Shown here piece by piece: positions 22,872 to 31,775 of a stretch of DNA of 64,000 bases. The stretch comes from Marinobacter sp. Arc7-DN-1 (lineage in GTDB: Bacteria > Pseudomonadota > Gammaproteobacteria > Pseudomonadales > Oleiphilaceae): NCBI RefSeq assembly GCF_003441595.1, contig NZ_CP031848.1, positions 1 to 64,000 of the forward strand, written 5' to 3'. The notes under the pieces are model-generated. The model searched no databases. It had not been told where the DNA came from and saw nothing but the letters and a program-made list of their open reading frames with translations. A program made the translations under genes and the position numbers. How positions within the stretch are numbered: position 1 is the stretch's first letter; the number at the start of each line of letters is the position of its first letter.

Positions 22872-23157
22872 AAACAGCCCTCTCTTTGCGGTGCATGTCG
22901 CGAGCGGAAATCACTCGGATTAGCGTGCCGTGCTGCCTTAGAGTGAACGTGATGTGGAGTAGCCTCTCATCATCAGTTTCACCAAGGGCATGAAAACGGG
23001 CCTCAGTTTGGCTGTGGTTAGAATCCTCCAGCACCAGAAGCGGTTCATTAAAGAAAACTTCTTCCGTTTGAGACTGGCTGACGCCATGTTTCTCCGCGTT
23101 TTTGCGAGAGTTGCCTCTGTCCCAGTCAAAGCCAGTAACTTGTGCCCAATTGATCAT
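22846..23157 (-). CDS. BrnT-family toxin
   Basis: The 103-residue toxin has FDWDRGNSRKNAEKHGVSQS near the N-terminus, EVFFNEPLLV, and a C-terminal LIRVISARDMHRKERAVYE, all BrnT signatures. This is the second brnTA module in the array, not closely similar to the one at 20550. It is transcribed leftward from the promoter region at 23158-23185. Confidence 0.92.
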   Translation of the reverse strand: MINWAQVTGFDWDRGNSRKNAEKHGVSQSQTEEVFFNEPLLVLEDSNHSQTEARFHALGETDDERLLHITFTLRQHGTLIRVISARDMHRKERAVYEQAKKDA

Positions 23158-23161
23158 AAAA

Positions 23162-23180
23162 GTATATTATCAACATATAC
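23162..23180 (-). promoter_or_regulatory. Inverted repeat upstream of brnT (probable operator)
   Basis: GTATAT and ATATAC are separated by seven bases, immediately upstream of the leftward brnT start and overlapping AT-rich promoter sequence. Confidence 0.5.
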
Positions 23181-23195
23181 GCAGGCGTCAACAAG

Positions 23196-23664
23196 TGCTA
23201 ACCAATCCCAGCAGTCGACAGTGGTTCCTGCGCTTCGGCCGGTACTGCCCGGGCTTTGCCGTTTACCGGGACCTCTATCGAGGCCTTGCCTCACCCGGGT
23301 AGATAATCCCGGTGACTCGCTACCTGAGCCCACCTGACGAACGTGATCGGGACGAATCGCGATTGCCTGACCCCCGCGGGTTGGTCAAAAATCAATCGAA
23401 ATGCGGCAGCCGTCACTGTTGCCGAAAAATTTTTTCACCGCTTCGCGGCTCCAAAGTTGCCGCAAAGCTCTTGGTTATACAGACTATGGAGAGTCAGACT
23501 TGGAATTAGACAATAATGTGGTGAGTAGCGATCACACCAAGGAGATGAATCTACATGGAAAAGCGGGACACCCATTTTCAGATTTATTTTTTGGATTTAT
23601 TTTTTGAGTGTCCTCTGGGCTGACTTTAAAAAAGATCTGTCGCGTTTTTTTCGTTTTTACCCGT
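23196..23664. other. Distal end of the cassette array, no gene
   Basis: TGCTAAC (23196-23202) starts an attC-like left arm with a CGCTTCGG loop, but no convincing R' box follows. The site is therefore truncated or degenerate. The rest, to the PfkB remnant, holds a few hairpins and short open frames without recognisable products. I take this as the end of the integron array. Confidence 0.5.
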
Positions 23665-24330
23665 TCACATCGAAAGCTGCGTCACCCGAACCTCACCACG
23701 CAGCCGATCAACCGTTTCCTTATCGAACAACTCGGTCCCTGGCTGCATCACCGTTGCCGCGCTGCAGGCAATGCCCTCACGTAACGCATCCCGGTCCGCC
23801 GCGCCCTGCGCCAATAGCCCCGCCATACCGGCCACCATCGAATCACCGGCCCCGACCGTGGAGATCACGGGGACCGAAGGCGCTTCGCCTTTAAGGACAC
23901 TTGACGACGTCACCAGCAACGCACCCTCAGCCCCCATAGAGACGCAGACCCAGGTCACGCCCCGCTCCTGCAACTGGCGGGCTTCCCGAACGATATTCTG
24001 TTGATTCGTCAGAGGCTGCCCGACCAGGGCTTCCAATTCGAAACGGTTGGGCTTAATCAGGAAAGGTTGGGCTTTGATCGCGTGCAGTAGCAGCTCATTG
24101 TGCGAGTCGACGACCGCACGCCCCCCGGATGCCCGCACCCGACGCACCGCCTCGGCATACAGGTCCTTCGGCAAGCCCTGCTGTAACGAGCCGGTGATAA
24201 CCCCCAGCCCCTCACTGCAATGGGTCTCGAATTGGTCGAGCAAGTGTTCCCATTGTGCGGTCGACACCATAGGGCCGACACCACTGACCTCATACTGGGC
24301 ACCCGTATAAAACCGGTGACGTCCCTTCAT
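23665..24330 (-). pseudogene. PfkB-family sugar kinase, N-terminally truncated
   Basis: The 221-residue remnant of a 1-phosphofructokinase/tagatose-6-phosphate-kinase-like enzyme retains ITGSLQQGLPKDLY, FLIKPNRFELEALVG and the catalytic anion hole TVGAGDSMVAGMAG. The first ~100 residues of the fold, including the substrate-binding GG motif, are absent. In-frame codons exist only back to a TGA shortly upstream. No fruA or fruB lies nearby. It is probably non-functional; the missing part is on the side of the DUF748 gene, not of the integron. Confidence 0.8.
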
Positions 24331-24417
24331 CAGCAGAACGCGGCCATCATCAGGTCAGGCAACAATACTCAGATATTGCTCCGGGACGTTGGTGTGCTTT
24401 TCCGGGCTTGCCATGTC

Positions 24418-26778
24418 TCAATCCGCGGCGATCCCGACTTCCATGGTAACCTGTCCGCCCTCCTTTGAATCGACCTCTTCTGGATCCAGAATGCGCACCC
24501 GATCAGCCGAGATGCTGCTATCCGCACCCACGTCGGCCAAGGCGTCCCGCACCGTCGCTGCTCGGGCGTTGGCGAGAGCCTTGAGGTCGGCGTCGGTAAC
24601 GGATTGTGCCGCAATGACCCGCTCGGCCAGGTGGTTACGATAGGCGAGAGCGTCAAATCCGGTTCGGTCCGATGAGCCATCCTGAGTCCCGGTGAAACGT
24701 GTCTGGACTGCCTTCAGATCCGTATTCGGGTAAAGGGTGGCGAACATCGTCTCGACAACATCCTGGGTGGACGCGCTCGTCAGGCTGGGATCCGGGACTT
24801 CACGACCCGCTTCGATCAGGCGTTGTTGAAGGGCTTCCACAGCTTTCCCGTGCTGCAGGTGCGGACCGTCCAGAGTCGGGTTGAAGGGACCAGTAAGCTC
24901 CAGGTTCAGCGCCGGTCGCTGGTTGATGGCATTGCGGAGCTTGGCAACGCGCTCGCGTTGGGGAGGAGTGAGATCGCTGCGCCCCTCCGGGAAATCAATC
25001 CGGCCAAATTCCTCAGAGTCGACGCCGACGAGGCTCGCGAGAAAACGAAACGGGAATTGGACGATGGACACGAGGGTCTGGCTGAGTGCCTGGCGGATGA
25101 CCTGGCCGATGTCGAATTCGGGCTCGCCAACATCCCCGTTCACCGGGATGTCAAGATCGATGACGCCATTGCGGTCCTTGAGCAGTGCTATAACAAGGTC
25201 GAGCGGCAGGTCCATTGCATCGGCAGAGGCCATCTTCTCGCCAAGCTTCAGATCACGGAGCACCAGGTTGTTGCGGCCGTCCAACTGCTGGTCATTGATG
25301 CTATAGTCGAGATCGAGGTCCATGGTTCCCCCGGCGATCTTGCGGCCGGCAAATTGCACTGTATAGGGAGAGTATCCCGGGACCTCAAGATTGCGGAAGG
25401 TCAGTACCAGGTTGGTCTCCCGCATGGGATTCCAGACATGTACGGTACCGCCGATACGCGCCAGGCCGTAGTCTGCGACCTGGCCTTCCAGATTTACCTG
25501 CGCCGGCTGGGCCGAGGTGGAGCTCAGCGTTGATATCTGTCCGTCCAACGAGTGGATGCTCGTTGAGAACGGCAGTGGCAGAGAGTGATCCGCAAACTGG
25601 AGGGTGCTGTCGGTGAGCGTGATGCCCTCAATGGTGATACCGAACGGGTCTGCCCCCTCGTTCGAACGCGCAGCGCCGCCATCCTCCTCAGCGCTGGGTG
25701 GCGTATCCTTCGCTATAAGTCGTCCGAAATTGGTGGTCCGATCCTCATGGACGACCACTCGACCGGACAGGCCGTCAATGGTGATGGGGGCAGTCTCGAG
25801 TTGCCTGTCTCCGAGACTGAGGTCGAGCTGTTCGGTCCGGACGCTGTCCCAGCCGATAAGCGGTTCGTCATTGGAACCATCGCCAATGTTCAGCGCGTCG
25901 ATCCCGGCGGCACCCTGAAAGGCAAGGGGCTCCTGCGCCTCTGTACGCATATGCCCGCTCAGGTTCAGTACCCCGCTGTCGATCCGCACAGCCGCGAGCT
26001 GCCGCAGGTACGGTTCGGCCTGCGCCAGTGCCAGTTCATCGATACGGGCTTCGCCCTCAAGGATGAGGACCGGTCGAAGCCCAAGCGTGCCGTCGAAGGC
26101 GAGCACACCGCCTCCCGCGAGCTTTCCACCCATACGCACCGGAAAGCGTGCGCCTTCCTGCAGCGAGAATTCCTTCACGGATAGCCCGACATCCTGCAGC
26201 GCCAGCGTCACCCGGTTCGGCTTATCACCGGCGGGAGTCGTCTCGTCCGGGAGATTGTCAGCGAAGCGCAGATCAGCGCCCTCTACGCCCAGGTCTTTTA
26301 CCCGCAGTGCCGGTAGTGAAGCGGGCTCGTCTTCCTCCGGAACCTTGTTGGCGGGCTCGGGGAGCAGCCGCAAGAGACGGGTTTCACCCGATGCGAAGCG
26401 TTCCTCCTGAATAACCGGTTCGTCGAGACGAATTGTCTGGAAGATCCAGGCCCTGTTGATGACGCTCGACCAGCTGAGGTCGATGAACAGCTGCTTCCAG
26501 GCGATCAGTTGCCGATCGTCGGTATCATCGAGTGCGAACCCGTCGATCTGGAGCGTCAGCGTATACGGGTTGACGTGTACCGACTCAATGCGAAGGTCGC
26601 GTCCGAGGTCCTCCTTCGCTGTGTTCACTGCAACGTACTGAACAATCCAGGGCAGCGCAAGAAAACCCAGCAAGGTGTAAGTGGCGACCAGCACGAGCAA
26701 CCAGAACCGGACCCGGCGCGGGTTGATCCATCGAGTTCGCAGGTAGCCGCCGAATCGGCGGAGTGAGCCACTGTGCAT
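24418..26778 (-). CDS. DUF748 (AsmA-like) envelope protein
   Basis: The 786-residue protein has one N-terminal membrane anchor (about residues 24-50, VRFWLLVLVATYTLLGFLAL) and a long periplasmic part of repeated beta-rich segments (VKDLGVEGADLRF, ITLTDSTLQFADHSLPLPFS) typical of DUF748. These proteins belong to the AsmA/TamB-like group of bridge proteins proposed to carry lipids or help outer-membrane assembly. The C-terminal region is helical with an Asp-rich end. It is transcribed leftward after amrS with a six-base gap, so the two may be cotranscribed. Confidence 0.85.
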   Translation of the reverse strand: MHSGSLRRFGGYLRTRWINPRRVRFWLLVLVATYTLLGFLALPWIVQYVAVNTAKEDLGRDLRIESVHVNPYTLTLQIDGFALDDTDDRQLIAWKQLFIDLSWSSVINRAWIFQTIRLDEPVIQEERFASGETRLLRLLPEPANKVPEEDEPASLPALRVKDLGVEGADLRFADNLPDETTPAGDKPNRVTLALQDVGLSVKEFSLQEGARFPVRMGGKLAGGGVLAFDGTLGLRPVLILEGEARIDELALAQAEPYLRQLAAVRIDSGVLNLSGHMRTEAQEPLAFQGAAGIDALNIGDGSNDEPLIGWDSVRTEQLDLSLGDRQLETAPITIDGLSGRVVVHEDRTTNFGRLIAKDTPPSAEEDGGAARSNEGADPFGITIEGITLTDSTLQFADHSLPLPFSTSIHSLDGQISTLSSTSAQPAQVNLEGQVADYGLARIGGTVHVWNPMRETNLVLTFRNLEVPGYSPYTVQFAGRKIAGGTMDLDLDYSINDQQLDGRNNLVLRDLKLGEKMASADAMDLPLDLVIALLKDRNGVIDLDIPVNGDVGEPEFDIGQVIRQALSQTLVSIVQFPFRFLASLVGVDSEEFGRIDFPEGRSDLTPPQRERVAKLRNAINQRPALNLELTGPFNPTLDGPHLQHGKAVEALQQRLIEAGREVPDPSLTSASTQDVVETMFATLYPNTDLKAVQTRFTGTQDGSSDRTGFDALAYRNHLAERVIAAQSVTDADLKALANARAATVRDALADVGADSSISADRVRILDPEEVDSKEGGQVTMEVGIAAD

Positions 26779-26784
26779 AATGAG

Positions 26785-27954
26785 TTACACCCGGTGATCA
26801 CTAAGCCGCACCGGCTGCCTCCTTGCCCCCCAATGCCCTGGCGGACCTTCAAATACACCGGCACAGGCGGTACCGCAGGATTTGCAGTGGCCGTCACCGG
26901 TCAGGTTCCAGGTACTCAGTACATACCAGTCACGGCCTATGAGTCGTTCTCCGCAGTTGTGGCAATAGGTACTACCGCCGGACTTATCATGCACATTGCC
27001 GGTATAGGCGTAGCGAACGCCATTAGCCATGGCAATCTGGCGGGCCCGGGTCAGGGTCTCGGGCGGGGTTGGTGGAGTATCCATCATTTTCCAGTCCGGG
27101 TGGAATGCAGTGAAATGCATGGGTACGTCTGGCCCAAGTTTCTCCACCACCCATTGAGTCATCTCATTCAGCTCCTGCTCCGAATCGTTTTCGCCCGGGA
27201 TGAGCAGGGTAGTCAGTTCCAGCCATACGCTGGTTTCGAGTTTTATATATTCGAGTGTTTCCAGAACCGGTTGCAGGTGCCCGCCGGTAACCTTGTGGTA
27301 GAAGCGTTCGGAGAAGGCCTTTAGATCGACGTTGGCGGCATCTATGCAACGGTAGAATTCCCGGCGGGGTTCTTCGGTTACATATCCTGCGGTTACCGCA
27401 ACCGAGCGTACTCCGACTTCGTGGCAGGCTTTGGCCACATCAATGGCGTACTCGTGGAAAACCACCGGGTCGTTGTAGGTGTACGCAACGCTTTTGCAAC
27501 CCAGCGCCTGAGCGGCCCGGGCAATGTCTTCGGGGCTGGCCTGGTCTGCCAGTTCATCGGTTTCCCGGGATTTGGTCATGTCCCAGTTCTGGCAGAACTT
27601 GCAGGCCAGATTGCAGCCTGCTGTGCCAAACGAAAGGGTCGGGGTGCCGGGCAGAAAATGGTTGAGAGGTTTCTTTTCGATCGGGTCGATGCAGTAACCA
27701 CTGGAGCGCCCGTAGGTAGTGAGCACCAATGTATCGTTGAGGCGCCCACGAACGAAGCAAAGACCTCGCTGCCCTTCGTGCAGTTTGCAAAACCTCGGGC
27801 AAAGGTCGCACTGGATGCGGCCGTCATCAAGCCAATGCCAGAACCCAACCTCGCGGCCCTGAAGAACGGGTACATCGCCCACAGTGAGATCCCTCGCGAT
27901 TTCGCTTCCGAATTGCCTCAAATAATCTATAGTTTCCTCACGAAGGTGTGTCAA
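26785..27954 (-). CDS. AmmeMemoRadiSam system radical SAM enzyme
   Basis: The 389-residue radical SAM protein has the iron-sulfur motif Cys-x3-Cys-x2-Cys in CNLACKFCQN (~114-123). An N-terminal cysteine cluster (CDLCPRFCKLHEGQRGLC, ~49-66) and a C-terminal zinc-ribbon-like pair (CHNCG ... CKSCG) are also present. It resembles pyruvate-formate-lyase-activating enzymes, but this subfamily always travels with Memo-like and AMMECR1-like genes, which are here divergently transcribed from 28014. The substrate is unknown. Confidence 0.92.
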   Translation of the reverse strand: MTHLREETIDYLRQFGSEIARDLTVGDVPVLQGREVGFWHWLDDGRIQCDLCPRFCKLHEGQRGLCFVRGRLNDTLVLTTYGRSSGYCIDPIEKKPLNHFLPGTPTLSFGTAGCNLACKFCQNWDMTKSRETDELADQASPEDIARAAQALGCKSVAYTYNDPVVFHEYAIDVAKACHEVGVRSVAVTAGYVTEEPRREFYRCIDAANVDLKAFSERFYHKVTGGHLQPVLETLEYIKLETSVWLELTTLLIPGENDSEQELNEMTQWVVEKLGPDVPMHFTAFHPDWKMMDTPPTPPETLTRARQIAMANGVRYAYTGNVHDKSGGSTYCHNCGERLIGRDWYVLSTWNLTGDGHCKSCGTACAGVFEGPPGHWGARRQPVRLSDHRV

Positions 27955-28013
27955 TTTCTTCCATAGCCAGGGCGTGCTCGTTCCGGATCGCTCTGTTAAG
28001 CAGGTGACCAGCT

Positions 28014-28814
28014 ATGTCTGCCAACATACGAAAAGCCGCTGTCGCGGGTATGTTCTATCCGGACGATCCTGCCCAGCTCAGAACCATGGTGGACGGTTTC
28101 CTGAAACAGGTGCCTGTGAAAGGACCGGCTCCCAAAGCCATTATTGTTCCCCATGCCGGATACCAGTTCTCCGGCCCGGTTGCCGCCACCGCGTACGCGC
28201 AACTTGCGCAACTTCATGACCGCATACACCGGATTGTACTTCTGGGGCCCTCTCATCGTGTGCCTTTGAGAGGCATTGCAGCTCCGACGTCGGATTTCTT
28301 CGAGACACCGCTGGGCAATGTGGAAGTGGAGCAAAGCACCTTGGCGATGCTGCAATCCTTGCCCCAGGTCGGGTATCTGGATTCGCCTCATCGGCTTGAA
28401 CACAGTCTGGAGGTGCATTTGCCGTTCCTGCAATCGGTTTTTGACCGCTTTACCCTGGTCCCGCTTGTTGTCGGAGAAACGTCTCCCGAGGAAGTGGCCG
28501 AAGTGCTGGAAACACTCTGGGGCGGCGGCGAAACCCTGATAGTCATCAGTTCCGATTTGAGCCACTACCACAGCTACCCGGTTGCCCGGGAGCTGGACAG
28601 TAATACCACCAGAAACATCGAGAATCTGGACTACCGCCATATCGGATACGACGATGCCTGCGGGCGAAACCCGGTTAACGGCCTGTTGTATCTGGCACAG
28701 AAAAGAGGCCTGAAAGTCACCACCCTGGATCTGCGTAATTCTGGTGACACGGCTGGGCCGAGGGATCGTGTCGTAGGCTATGGAGCCTATGCTGTAACCG
28801 AAGCGCTGGCCTGA
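28014..28814 (+). CDS. AmmeMemoRadiSam system protein B (Memo-like)
   Basis: The 266-residue protein is homologous to eukaryotic MEMO1 and related to class III extradiol dioxygenases. Conserved parts: AAVAGMFYPDDPAQL, IIVPHAGYQFSGPVAA (metal-site histidine), VLLGPSHRVP, and SSDLSHYHSYPVA with further histidines. It is first in a rightward run with amrA and the Lon-like protease; amrA begins one base after its stop. Confidence 0.93.
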   Translation: MSANIRKAAVAGMFYPDDPAQLRTMVDGFLKQVPVKGPAPKAIIVPHAGYQFSGPVAATAYAQLAQLHDRIHRIVLLGPSHRVPLRGIAAPTSDFFETPLGNVEVEQSTLAMLQSLPQVGYLDSPHRLEHSLEVHLPFLQSVFDRFTLVPLVVGETSPEEVAEVLETLWGGGETLIVISSDLSHYHSYPVARELDSNTTRNIENLDYRHIGYDDACGRNPVNGLLYLAQKRGLKVTTLDLRNSGDTAGPRDRVVGYGAYAVTEALA

Positions 28815-28815
28815 C

Positions 28816-29376
28816 ATGCTCAATGAACAGGAACGCCAGGCTCTGTTACAGGCGGCTTCAGCCTCTGTCTACCGAGGTCTCGACCGCGGGCAGCCGTTGC
28901 CGGTGGAGCCGGAGGAATATCCCGAAAAGCTGGCAAAGCCCGGAGCCTGTTTTGTCACACTGACAATCTCTGGCCGTTTGAGAGGCTGCGTCGGTTCTCT
29001 GGAGGCCTGGCGCCCCCTTATTCAGGACTGTGCGGAAAATGCCTTTGCTGCGGCTTTTCGGGACTTCCGCTTTCCCCCGGTTGCAGCGCAGGAGCTGGAT
29101 CTGTTGGACTATCAGGTGTCGGTCTTGAGTGTGCCCGCACCTCTGTATTCTGAGTCCGAGGATGATCTGCTCTCCCAGTTGCGTCCAGGTACGGATGGCT
29201 TGGTGCTTGTAAAGGGCGATCGTCGTGCCACCTTTTTGCCGTCGGTATGGGAGAGCCTGCCGGAGCCGCAGGAATTTCTTCGCCACCTGAAGCAGAAAGC
29301 AGGGCTGGCGCCAGAGGGCTGGTCCGGTGCTATCAAGGCACTTCGCTATACCGTCGAATCCATCAGGAGGATGTAA
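28816..29376 (+). CDS. AmmeMemoRadiSam system protein A (AMMECR1-like)
   Basis: The 186-residue AMMECR1-domain protein has the family's diagnostic loop, here LRGCVGSLE (~55-63), then CAENAFAAAFRDFRFPPV and RRATFLPSVWESLPEPQEFL. The biochemical role is unknown; it is expected to work with AmrB and AmrS. Its TAA stop shares bases with the ATG of the downstream protease (TAATG), implying translational coupling. Confidence 0.92.
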   Translation: MLNEQERQALLQAASASVYRGLDRGQPLPVEPEEYPEKLAKPGACFVTLTISGRLRGCVGSLEAWRPLIQDCAENAFAAAFRDFRFPPVAAQELDLLDYQVSVLSVPAPLYSESEDDLLSQLRPGTDGLVLVKGDRRATFLPSVWESLPEPQEFLRHLKQKAGLAPEGWSGAIKALRYTVESIRRM

Positions 29377-31775
29377 TGCCATTACCCGCCCCGTTATCCG
29401 AAGAACAGGTTTACCACGGTTGCCCAACGGAAAAGCTGGATTTCATCACCACGGACGATCTTGAAGATCTGGAGCAGCCCTGCGGGCAGGATCGGGTTCT
29501 GAGGGCGCTGGAGTTCGGGGCAAGTATGCAGGCCAGTGGCTTCAATCTGTTTGTCCTGGGCCCTTCTGGGGCCGGCAAGCACGAACTGGCGGAGCGCTTC
29601 CTGGCGCAACATGCGGCGAGACAGCCGGTACCCCCCGACTGGTGCCATGTTTTTAACTTTCGGTTTTCAGACCGTCCGAAGGCCATCCAGTTACCGGCCG
29701 GGGAGGGGCAGCAGTTCAAGAAAGGCATGGATGACCTGGCGGAGGAATTGCGCACGGCCATCCCTGCGGCCTTTGAGAGTGAGGAATACCAGGCACGGCT
29801 GCAGGAACTGCAGGAAGAAATGGCAAAACGCCAGCACCTGGGCCTGTTTGAAATCCAGGAGGAGGCAAACCGCAATAACATTGCGATGATCACCACACCG
29901 GCTGGCTTTACCTTTGCGCCCATGCGAAAGGGCGAAGTGATTGACCCTGAAGAATACAAAACCTTCTCTGATGAAGAGAAGCAGCTGATCGAATCCAAGG
30001 TTGAGGAGCTACAAAAGAAACTCCAGCAAACCATCCAGCAGATTCCCAGGTTGCGGAAGGAAGTTCGGGAGCGGGTGCACGCCCTGAATGAGGAAATGGT
30101 GCAACTGACCCTGGGTGGCCCCATTGGCGAGCTGCGGGAGCGATGGTCGCATCTCCCGGACGTTGTTGACTACCTGGATGCAGTGCGGGAAGACGTGGTT
30201 GAGCACGCAGAAGCCTTTCAGGACAGCGATAACGGTCCCCCGGCCGGTTTGCTGGCGCGCTACAGGGTCAACCTCCTGGTGGACAATGCGGATACTTTAG
30301 GGGCACCGGTCATTTATGAGGACTTGCCCAATCACCAGCACTTGGCCGGACAGATTGAGCACCGGGCCCGCCAGGGTAATCTCTACACCGATTTCACCCT
30401 TATTCGCGGCGGTTCCATGCACCGGGCCAACGGTGGTTATCTGATCATCGACGCCCGTCGTGTGCTGGCCCAGCCAATGGCATGGGAGAGTCTTAAGCGA
30501 ATCCTTCTCTCTGGTGAAATCCGGATCGAGTCGCTGGAGCGGCTTTATGGGCTTGTCAGCACCGTCAGCCTGCAACCGGAACCGATTCCGGTTTCGGTCA
30601 AGGTGGTGCTGCTGGGGGATCGGATGCTGTATTACCTGCTCTCCCATTATGACCCCGATTTTCTGGACCTGTTCAAGGTGGAAGCGGATTTCGAGGATGA
30701 TCTGGACCGGAACGACGACTGCTACGAGCTGTATTCCCGGATGATCGCCACCATGGCCAGAGCACTCGAAATACGGGCTCTGGAACGTGACGCAGTGGCG
30801 AGGCTGATTGAGCATGCCAGCCGGCTGGCGGCGGATCAGCGCAAGCTGACCGCCCACGATCGGGTGCTTCGGGACATTCTGAGTGAGTCAGACCACTGGG
30901 CTGGCCAGTCCGGTGCCGATACCGTTGAAGCCAGCCACATCCAGCAGGCCATCGATGAGCGGGAATACCGTGCCAGCCGGGTTCGGGAGCGAAGCCGGGA
31001 GCAGATCAGCCGGGGCATTGTGATGATAGCCACGGAAGGTGAGGAAGTGGCCCGGGTCAACGGTTTGTCGGTGCTCAGGCTTGGCGCTTCCATGTTCGGG
31101 CAGCCGGCGAGGATTACGGCAACGGCCCGACCGGGGAAAGGTCAGGTTGTGGATATAGAGAGAGAGGCCAAGCTGGGTGGTCCGATTCACAGCAAGGCTG
31201 TGATGATTCTTTCCCGGTTTCTGGCGAGCCGTTATGCGGGCGAGGGTGATTTGTCCCTGTCGGCAAGCCTGGCTTTTGAGCAGTCTTACGGCGGCGTAGA
31301 GGGGGATTCCGCCTCGGTGGCGGAAACCTGTGTGCTGCTTTCCGCAATTTCCCGGGTTCCGCTGAAGCAGTCCTTTGCCGTGACCGGATCCATGAATCAG
31401 CATGGTGAGGTTCAGGCGGTGGGTGGTGTCAATGAAAAAATAGAGGGCTTTTTTGAGGTCTGCCGGGAGGCTGGTGACATAGGGGGGCAAGGGGTCTTGC
31501 TGCCGGCGAGTAATGTGGAGCATCTGATGCTCAGAGCGGACGTGCGCCAGGCGGTTGCCGAGGACCGGTTCCGGATTTATCCAGTCTCTGACATCAATCA
31601 GGCCATTGAGCTTTTAACCGGCCTGGAGGCCGGGGAACCCGACAGTAGCGGGGATTTTCCCGAGAACAGCTTCAACCGGCGGGTTGCCGAGCGGCTGGCG
31701 AGGTTCGCTGAAGCCAGTAAGAAGCGGGATGACAACGCAGACGCGAACAGCAGTGGGGGCAAGGACAGTGACTGA
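29376..31775 (+). CDS. Lon-like ATP-dependent protease (AAA_32 / S16)
   Basis: The 799-residue protease of the Lon family lacks the classical N-terminal domain. It has an ATPase region with Walker A GPSGAGKHE (~64-72), a long insert with coiled coil (EELQKKLQQTIQQIPRLRKE), and a C-terminal S16 protease domain with catalytic Ser in GDSASVAETC and Lys in VNEKIEGFF. It degrades unknown substrates in the cytoplasm. Start ATG 29376 overlaps the amrA stop; a longer open frame upstream is inside amrA. The close coupling to amrBA suggests shared regulation. Confidence 0.92.
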   Translation: MPLPAPLSEEQVYHGCPTEKLDFITTDDLEDLEQPCGQDRVLRALEFGASMQASGFNLFVLGPSGAGKHELAERFLAQHAARQPVPPDWCHVFNFRFSDRPKAIQLPAGEGQQFKKGMDDLAEELRTAIPAAFESEEYQARLQELQEEMAKRQHLGLFEIQEEANRNNIAMITTPAGFTFAPMRKGEVIDPEEYKTFSDEEKQLIESKVEELQKKLQQTIQQIPRLRKEVRERVHALNEEMVQLTLGGPIGELRERWSHLPDVVDYLDAVREDVVEHAEAFQDSDNGPPAGLLARYRVNLLVDNADTLGAPVIYEDLPNHQHLAGQIEHRARQGNLYTDFTLIRGGSMHRANGGYLIIDARRVLAQPMAWESLKRILLSGEIRIESLERLYGLVSTVSLQPEPIPVSVKVVLLGDRMLYYLLSHYDPDFLDLFKVEADFEDDLDRNDDCYELYSRMIATMARALEIRALERDAVARLIEHASRLAADQRKLTAHDRVLRDILSESDHWAGQSGADTVEASHIQQAIDEREYRASRVRERSREQISRGIVMIATEGEEVARVNGLSVLRLGASMFGQPARITATARPGKGQVVDIEREAKLGGPIHSKAVMILSRFLASRYAGEGDLSLSASLAFEQSYGGVEGDSASVAETCVLLSAISRVPLKQSFAVTGSMNQHGEVQAVGGVNEKIEGFFEVCREAGDIGGQGVLLPASNVEHLMLRADVRQAVAEDRFRIYPVSDINQAIELLTGLEAGEPDSSGDFPENSFNRRVAERLARFAEASKKRDDNADANSSGGKDSD

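Noticed and set aside
1..23300. CRISPR array
   Set aside because: The repeats here are long tandem units, attC sites and intron copies; there are no short regularly spaced repeats with unique spacers and no cas genes.
23401..23480. GC-rich stretch with CGCTTCGCGG and GGTTATAC as a further attC
   Set aside because: Arms do not pair convincingly and no R'' box is placed correctly.
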